Source: Bacteroidota bacterium
GTDB lineage: Bacteria > Bacteroidota > Bacteroidia > AKYH767-A > OLB10
DNA: 53,152 nt
Direction of reading: 5' to 3'
Assembly (NCBI GenBank): GCA_963169675.1
Contig: CAUJFJ010000108.1
Coordinates: forward strand, 1-53,152
Below are positions 49,101-53,152 of the stretch, piece by piece (the first letter of the stretch is position 1; each line of letters begins with the position of its first letter). The position numbers were made by a program, and so were the translations under genes. Under the pieces are notes generated by a model. The model was given only the letters and a program-made list of their open reading frames with translations. It searched no databases and was not told the origin of the DNA.

Positions 49101-50004
49101 TGGAAATGTTACTATTCCTCTTACTTCGGTACTTAATACACCATTGCGAATGCGTGTCGGGTCAGACAGATCAGTAAATGCGATTCCTTCCCCATGTACA
49201 AATCTGGTAAACGGACAATTTGAAGATTATACAGTAACTGTTATCAGTAACAGTCTGCCTCCGGTTGCTCTTGCTGCTATTGATTCAATAGACAATTGCA
49301 ATGGAATAGTGAGCTTTACAGATGGTTCGAATAATTTACCTACTACCTGGCTATGGTATTTTGGAGATGGTCAAACTTCGATGTTGCAAAATCCAACACA
49401 TCAGTATACCACCAGCGGTGTATATCAGGTTTCATTAGTTGCAACAAATGCATTTGGAAGTGACAGTACATCCATTTCAGTTACGGTTTCTGTGGTAAGT
49501 GCAGCTTTCACAGTAAGTGGGCTGCAGCAAATCGGACAATCGTTGCAGTTTACTGCTGCTACGCAGGGAGCAACAGCCTATTTGTGGAATTTTGGAGATG
49601 GGTTCTTATCAACTTTAGCAAATCCAACACATATATATACTGCTGCTGGCTCTTATCCGGTTACATTAACGGTAACTTCAGGTCCATGTGTGGTTACTTT
49701 AACGGACACTATAACTATTCTTCCGGTTGGCATTGATTATCCTGAAGGAATAACTTACTTGTCACTTTTACCCAATCCCTTTAAAGATGATGTTACCATA
49801 GAATTTGTACTGAGTGGCGAAAAAGTAATTTCGTTACAGGTAAATGATGTACTGGGACAAGTGGTGAAAGAATTGGTAACTGATTCCAAATTGCCTGCCG
49901 GTAAATACACATTCAAGTTCACTGGTGATGCACCAGGGGCATACATGGTGATTTTCCATATTGATGGCATTCCATTTACTCAGCGGATTTTAAAAATCAA
50001 ATAG
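43198..50004 (+). CDS. Multidomain M4 (thermolysin-like) metallopeptidase with PKD, GEVED-like, CUB-like, duplicated inserted domains and T9SS sorting domain
   Basis: VGHEITHAVTQF...NESGALNESFSD M4 site; SWDFGDGNTSTQTSPAHTY PKD; CCNAGITNVNFNTINNTT...GQAEDYT x2; CUB-like GELYDSGGPLGGYQNSENC; C-terminal LLPNPFKDDVTIEF. Confidence 0.92.
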   Translation: MKSNFNLKSFFFLAITFLFPFTGMSQIYRDAEAAAIVKGASLIKISEERKSIDFYKPGNTHQISEAEHMNWLRDELLQLSQAEELRLEKTERDLHGYTHYRYQQFFNGVRVEHGVYYVHAKNGYVTSANGEWYLNIMSQTSPTLSKEAAFAKALIAVPSEKYNDHVDNGLEGSKENGELVIYQKKQRSRLAYKFDIYSEIPLKRVYIYIDAQTGETLDEISRICATDVPATAVTAYNGTRTMTTDSISPGNYRLKADIGFGGVRTLNLNNGTNYATAVEFTDTDNLWNATGIDKYAYDAHFGTEATHEFYLTNFGRNSYDNAGAQMVSYVHYSNGYVNAFWNGNYMTYGDGDGIDFTPLTSLDIVGHEITHAVTQFSAALVYANESGALNESFSDCFGVTIDFFKNPTTANFLEGDQINVSGIPFRNMSNPNQYSHPDTYLGNFWSSAGAVHTNSGVMNYYYYLLCQGGTGTNDNGDNYSIIPIGMDHASEISYRNLTVYLTPNATYADARFYAIQSAIDLFGSCSDEEIQVTNAWYAVGVGGLFSNAVVAQFSSNNNFLCTVPATVNFINQSTNGLSFSWDFGDGNTSTQTSPAHTYTAAGTYTVELITYGTGLCGTSDTVTKTNYITVTNGGGPLSASCSPITLSYCCNAGITNVNFNTINNTTADASEGYKDFTCGTATTVTAGDPILVSVTTGIGNSEDVRMWIDYNNDGSFNNIDELVFISDNKTGNHTGVVQTAITAVLNTPLRMRVIDDVAANTINSACYDPANGQAEDYTITFIANAAPPVADFVADQVSVPVGSTVNFTDLTINAPTSWSWTFTGAATTTSTDQNPSIVYNTPGVYPVTLTASNGFGNNSITKTAYIEVVTAVNMCGGTTTISSQTGELYDSGGPLGGYQNSENCSLIIAPPCATSITLSFLQFVTQSSDILYVHNGDQLTDPIILTASGSTIPANVTATSGKMLIRWVSNSSTTFAGYYATWTSVIGSQNPTVANWNVPSFNPPFGIAVPFTDASTNAPESWLWDFGDGATSTQQNPSHAYFASGVFPVTLIVTNCVSTDTLTQNITVQAMPNIEVNPDSIGVTLNCNDSITVSYTIYNTGTGDLVYNTTGGSYTDSVNVLSMTHGVDLSTEYPNTLTAINNYFTNYNLTTSSTTDSAVFRSVLAGKDLVLFPEQESGTITQYPLFTPIIQDFMNNGGVALVLGSVGAGSQDRVYTMGMFTGNYMTNANTGTMTVTDTTHEYMENIPLAVNAVNATFYHNFTNLDKETLIIHNTGDVLSYRNIGAGRAVFLGFDYFASSAQTQRIIANIIENSRLNALPPWVQTTSTTDTIVPGDSVVVYLTFNSSGLTAGTYTSQIIINSNDTAHSPLIIPITLTVAGDPLMTVSDSCLHFGQIGQYLSASQNLTFGNNGCDTLEITSINPANNAYSVNPSTLTIAPGGTQSVSVTFNPQTAGTFNSFLTVQSNDVDTVICLTGNSTLAPQILTLPDSIIVNLDACSDSVTIPMWIYNTGGPDLIFNTSGYNFTDTVNVLALTQGVDMTGEYPNTIASINAYFTKYTITTSNTTDASVLTGLLNGIDLLLMPEQETGTSTHYTSFAPVVQNFMNAGGTVVVLGSVGGNSSNRIYDMGMFTGSFLTNVNNGTLTITDTTHAYMDNIPLSIPIPNATFYHTITNPDKVTLATYNTSDVISYRNIGSGRGVFLGFDYFAFNAFTQRIIANIIQYGNANSVSPWIQLSSYSDTITPGDSSLIYVTVSSGQLAAGSYNSYLIISSNDPLTPKDSIYISMTINGNPCADFDFAGTGNCSGTVNFTDETINGATSWLWDFGDGGTSTLENPVHTYISAGTYPVKLITCNALGCDSVIISVTINGVNGPSAPLCSPITSAFCCSAGITNVTFNTINNTTQNAIQGFQDYSCTVSTIVTQGLSYPISVITGASSNEYVRCWIDFNNDGIFSVSENVFGSLAIASHNGNVTIPLTSVLNTPLRMRVGSDRSVNAIPSPCTNLVNGQFEDYTVTVISNSLPPVALAAIDSIDNCNGIVSFTDGSNNLPTTWLWYFGDGQTSMLQNPTHQYTTSGVYQVSLVATNAFGSDSTSISVTVSVVSAAFTVSGLQQIGQSLQFTAATQGATAYLWNFGDGFLSTLANPTHIYTAAGSYPVTLTVTSGPCVVTLTDTITILPVGIDYPEGITYLSLLPNPFKDDVTIEFVLSGEKVISLQVNDVLGQVVKELVTDSKLPAGKYTFKFTGDAPGAYMVIFHIDGIPFTQRILKIK
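46408..47333 (+). repeat. Internal cassette copy 1 of the M4 protein
   Basis: NVLSMTHGVDLSTEYPNTLTAINNYFTNYNLTTS...YRNIGAGRAVFLGFDYFASSAQTQRIIANII. Confidence 0.85.
47653..48566 (+). repeat. Internal cassette copy 2 of the M4 protein
   Basis: NVLALTQGVDMTGEYPNTIASINAYFTKYTITTS...YRNIGSGRGVFLGFDYFAFNAFTQRIIANII. Confidence 0.85.
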
Positions 50005-50018
50005 TCAAAATCCAGATT

Positions 50019-50057
50019 TAAATCGGGCAACATATAAACTTATGTTGCCCGATTTTA
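50019..50057. terminator. Bidirectional terminator AAATCGGGCAACATA...TATGTTGCCCGATTTTATTTT
   Basis: Near-perfect stem between convergent genes. Confidence 0.85.
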
Positions 50058-50059
50058 TT

Positions 50060-51127
50060 TTAGAATGATTCGCCAAAAGCTACATAAAACCCGGAATTAT
50101 TATAAGACCCAACAGCATAATCGAGTCTTAAATTGGTCTTCCCTTTCCGATCGATCATAAATCTCAGACCTGTTCCGGCATTTCCAAACAATTCCGCTTT
50201 ATTTACTTCCATATTGCGTCTGTATAACGTTGAGCCGCCTCCAAAAACAGCAATTCCCCATCTTCTGTAAACAGTATATCTGTATTCCAATTGAAGTACA
50301 GTTGAATTATTATCAAAAAAACGGCCACTGTAAATGCCTCTTGTAATGTCATCCCCTCCAATTCGTGGCAAATCAAAGTAAGGTGTTTCTGAAGTACAAA
50401 ACTCCTGAAAAAGTCTCATGGATAAAGTATTCCCCCTTCTTCCGGAAAAATATTTTCTAAAATCAACTATCAGCTTCATATAATTTAGTTCGGAAGAAAA
50501 AAATCCTCCGTTAAACCAAAAATAAGAACCTTTTGAAGGAGTTAGTAGATGATCTCTTGAATCAAATACTAAAGTCGGACCGCCACCAATAACAGTAGCA
50601 TTGCCATTTCGAATAGTGATATTCGATGGAAGTGAATCCTTCAAAATTGCATAATCCACATACTTAAAACTGATTCCGCCATATAAATGGTTATTCACTT
50701 TCTTAAGAAAGGATGTTTCCGCAAAAAATCTTTCGCTCAAAAAATAATATCCTTCAAAATCTGAAATGTTTCTAATATTTGCGAAATAACGATCGGGGTA
50801 TTTAGAATAGTGAATTAATCCTTTTGTAAAATGCTTTCCTGAATTAACAGGCATATTCCATTCTGTTTCCAGGATAATCTGTTTCTTCAATGTATACACA
50901 AATTCTATTTTTGCATTCCCGGCCCTTGAAAGGGAATCGGAAATTTTCTGGAAAGTAAAAAGTGCTACGGCACCAAAATAAGTACCGGTTTCAGGAGCAT
51001 ATCCGAATGAAGGTACCGGCAAAATGCCAATGCGGTTTTTCGGAATTGTGTCTTGAGCATTCATCGAAAAAGGAATGCAGCTATAAAACAAATAAACAAG
51101 GACAGGGAAATCTAGTTTAGTTCTCAA
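50060..51127 (-). CDS. BamA/TamA-family (surface antigen D15-like) outer-membrane protein
   Basis: FGYAPETGTYFGAVALF; GGGPTLVFDSRDHLLTPSKGSYFWF; LPRIGGDDITRGIYSGRFFDNNSTVLQLEYRY. Confidence 0.82.
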   Translation of the reverse strand: MRTKLDFPVLVYLFYSCIPFSMNAQDTIPKNRIGILPVPSFGYAPETGTYFGAVALFTFQKISDSLSRAGNAKIEFVYTLKKQIILETEWNMPVNSGKHFTKGLIHYSKYPDRYFANIRNISDFEGYYFLSERFFAETSFLKKVNNHLYGGISFKYVDYAILKDSLPSNITIRNGNATVIGGGPTLVFDSRDHLLTPSKGSYFWFNGGFFSSELNYMKLIVDFRKYFSGRRGNTLSMRLFQEFCTSETPYFDLPRIGGDDITRGIYSGRFFDNNSTVLQLEYRYTVYRRWGIAVFGGGSTLYRRNMEVNKAELFGNAGTGLRFMIDRKGKTNLRLDYAVGSYNNSGFYVAFGESF

Positions 51128-51143
51128 ATACCTTTAGTTTAAC

Positions 51144-51827
51144 TTACTTCTTTGCTGCTCCATAAGCAATATATTTCCAGTTATCAGGTACAACAGAATT
51201 GCAAATCATTTTATCAATGATTGAAAACCCATTTCGCTGCGATTCTGATCTTCCAAATGCACTTGCAAAACCTGTTGCACGTATTTCAACATCGCGAAAT
51301 TCCTTTGTGAATTCCTTTAATTCATCCATAGAAACATAACGCCAGGTATCACCCCATTTAACAAATTTCTTTCTTAGGAACTGATGCAATGGTGATGCAA
51401 TTAAATTTTCAGCAAATAATAAATAACCTCCAGGCTTTAGTGCTTTGTGTATACTATTGAAAGTCTTTTGCTGCAAATCCATCCCGCCAAAGCGGCCAAT
51501 ACCACCAATTATGGATTTAAAAACGATAACATCGAAATGATCCTGAAATGGAATAGCTGATGCATCAATATCGGCATAACTAATATTTGCAAGTTTATAC
51601 TTTTGATGCAAAGGTTTTGCTGTCACTTCACTATCACTGAGATCGGAACATATAACATTGAAACCCTTATTGGCAAGCCAAAGCGACAATCCACCCTGGC
51701 GTCCACCTAACTCAAGCGCATTCCCTTTTGCCATAACTTTAGTTTTTTGCTCCCAGAAAGGCAAAGCTGTCGACCATGCTTTCACATCCCATTGGAAAAT
51801 ATCATTTATCATTTGGGGACTAGTCAT
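51144..51827 (-). CDS. Class I SAM-dependent methyltransferase
   Basis: ALELGGRQGGLSLWLANKGFNVICSDLS; DVIVFKSIIGGIGR; KALKPGGYLLFAEN. Confidence 0.88.
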   Translation of the reverse strand: MTSPQMINDIFQWDVKAWSTALPFWEQKTKVMAKGNALELGGRQGGLSLWLANKGFNVICSDLSDSEVTAKPLHQKYKLANISYADIDASAIPFQDHFDVIVFKSIIGGIGRFGGMDLQQKTFNSIHKALKPGGYLLFAENLIASPLHQFLRKKFVKWGDTWRYVSMDELKEFTKEFRDVEIRATGFASAFGRSESQRNGFSIIDKMICNSVVPDNWKYIAYGAAKK

Positions 51828-52045
51828 AAGGAGCTACAAGAGTTTATGCTTCGGGTAAAAATACCTAAAAAAAGTAAATAATATTGTTCCTGTTGTGTCA
51901 GTACTGAAATATCGCGTAAGCTTTAATTATTGTAATAATCTGATATTCCAACAGATAACTATCCGGAACACGTGGTGAGCCAGTAGTAAACCATTTCATA
52001 AAAACTTTGTTTCTTTGATGCAACCTGACCTGAAAAATCAGTGGG

Positions 52046-52924
52046 TTGAATAGAATGAAAAAGAAAATTTTGCAAGTAGTGTCCCGGCCAGGGCGATATG
52101 GCATGGTTGGAGATGGTTTCAGGGTATTCAATTATTTCCCCGGAATGATTTCTGATCGAAAATTAGTGAGTCCCTTTTTGATGCTTGATTTTAATCCGGC
52201 ATACGACTTCGGACCAAGTGAACAACCCCGTGGTGTTGATGTACATCCTCACAAAGGATTTGAAACAGTAACTATTGCCTATCAGGGAAGTGTTGCTCAT
52301 CACGATAGCAGTGGCAACAGTGGAGTGATACATCCGGGTGATGTGCAATGGATGACTGCGGGTGCAGGAATTTTGCATAAGGAGTATCATGAAACCAATT
52401 TTTCGAAAGCAGGTGGACCTTTTGAGATGGTGCAGTTATGGGTTAACTTACCTAAAAAGGACAAGTTAACACCTCCAAAATATCAGGCACTGGAAGCTGC
52501 AAAAATGAATAAAATCACATTGGCTGATAATGGAGGATATGTAAATATTATTGCCGGTGAATTAAATGGGAAAGCAGGTTCTGCCACTACCTTCACTCCA
52601 ATAAATGTTTATGATGTGAAATTAAATGCAAATGGAAGTATGGAATTCGATACTCCGGAAAAACACAACACATTTATACTGGTGATTAATGGCAAAGTAG
52701 AAGTCAATGGAGAAGCTGCAGATTCACACCAGTTTGTAATATTCAAAAACGAAGGTGAATCTATAAGCATCAAAGCACAAACCGATAGTGTTTTGCTTGT
52801 TCTTAGTGGCGAACCAATTGATGAGCCAATTGCGCAGTATGGTCCGTTTGTAATGAACACACAGGAAGAATTACAAGAGGCCTTTCAGGAATTTCAATCA
52901 GGAAAATTTGGTGTACTGAATTGA
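52046..52924 (+). CDS. Pirin family protein
   Basis: GVDVHPHKGFETVTIAYQGSVAHHDSSGNSGVIHPGDVQWMTAGAGILHKEYH. Confidence 0.95.
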   Translation: MNRMKKKILQVVSRPGRYGMVGDGFRVFNYFPGMISDRKLVSPFLMLDFNPAYDFGPSEQPRGVDVHPHKGFETVTIAYQGSVAHHDSSGNSGVIHPGDVQWMTAGAGILHKEYHETNFSKAGGPFEMVQLWVNLPKKDKLTPPKYQALEAAKMNKITLADNGGYVNIIAGELNGKAGSATTFTPINVYDVKLNANGSMEFDTPEKHNTFILVINGKVEVNGEAADSHQFVIFKNEGESISIKAQTDSVLLVLSGEPIDEPIAQYGPFVMNTQEELQEAFQEFQSGKFGVLN

Positions 52925-52940
52925 TCAGAACAGAATCTAT

Positions 52941-52979
52941 AAAAAAAAGAGCGCAGTTTATGACTGCGCTCTTTTTTTT
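52941..52979. terminator. Bidirectional terminator AAAAAAAAGAGCGCAGT..ACTGCGCTCTTTTTTTT
   Basis: Perfect stem with A/T tracts. Confidence 0.9.
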
Positions 52980-52991
52980 GATAAAGTATTC

Positions 52992-53152
52992 TTATTGATA
53001 CGTAACATTAAATGCGCCGGCAGTCAAATTATTGGTTGTTCCGCCACCGCTTAAAGGCCCTGCAACGAAATTGAAGGTTCCAACAATATTTTTGGTTGTA
53101 GTATTGTGAGATGTAATTGTAACAGATCCAGATGTTGAAACAGAAAATGTTG
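52992..53152 (-). CDS. C-terminal fragment of a hypothetical secreted protein (runs off window)
   Basis: Reverse strand reads FSVSTSGSVTITSHNTTTKNIVGTFNFVAGPLSGGGTTNNLTAGAFNVTYQ*. Confidence 0.6.
   Translation of the reverse strand, partial: TFSVSTSGSVTITSHNTTTKNIVGTFNFVAGPLSGGGTTNNLTAGAFNVTYQ

Noticed and set aside
1-53152. CRISPR array
   Set aside because: No regularly spaced 25-40 nt direct repeats were seen; repeats present are paired hairpins or protein-internal duplications
1-53152. rRNA or tRNA genes
   Set aside because: No recognisable rRNA or convincing tRNA cloverleaf found by eye; tRNAscan-SE would be needed to exclude tRNAs

Overview
This window looks chromosomal and Bacteroidota-like: TAnnTTTG -7 promoter elements, T9SS C-terminal sorting domains, DUF5686. 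Positions 1-1700 hold a TetR fragment, a small membrane protein, and a DUF6544-like gene that ends in a GT-rich, hairpin-bearing junction. Positions about 2.0-12.7 kb form a compact nitric-oxide/anaerobiosis island: two Fe-S-type Rrf2 regulators, RIC/YtfE, a hemerythrin, class III RNR with its glycyl-radical domain in a separate overlapping ORF plus NrdG, an MbnP/MbnH-like pair, cNOR (NorC/NorB), and a tyrosine-phenol-lyase-like enzyme at the head of the nor operon. Three promoters in the island share one geometry: an inverted repeat exactly 17 nt upstream of a TAnnTTTG box. This suggests a regulon joining NO reductase, the lyase, the Rrf2-MbnP-MbnH operon and the Rrf2-RIC genes, and it is the best candidate here for an undescribed system. 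The rest is housekeeping and degradative genes (acs, GH2, CutC, GH20, queD, dxs, a Cys/Met PLP enzyme, KtrA-like, SulP), a cluster of large T9SS-secreted proteins including a 2268-aa M4 protease with a duplicated inserted domain, a ParE-like toxin-antitoxin pair, and a gene split by an in-frame stop. All family calls come from reading motifs; no database search was run.
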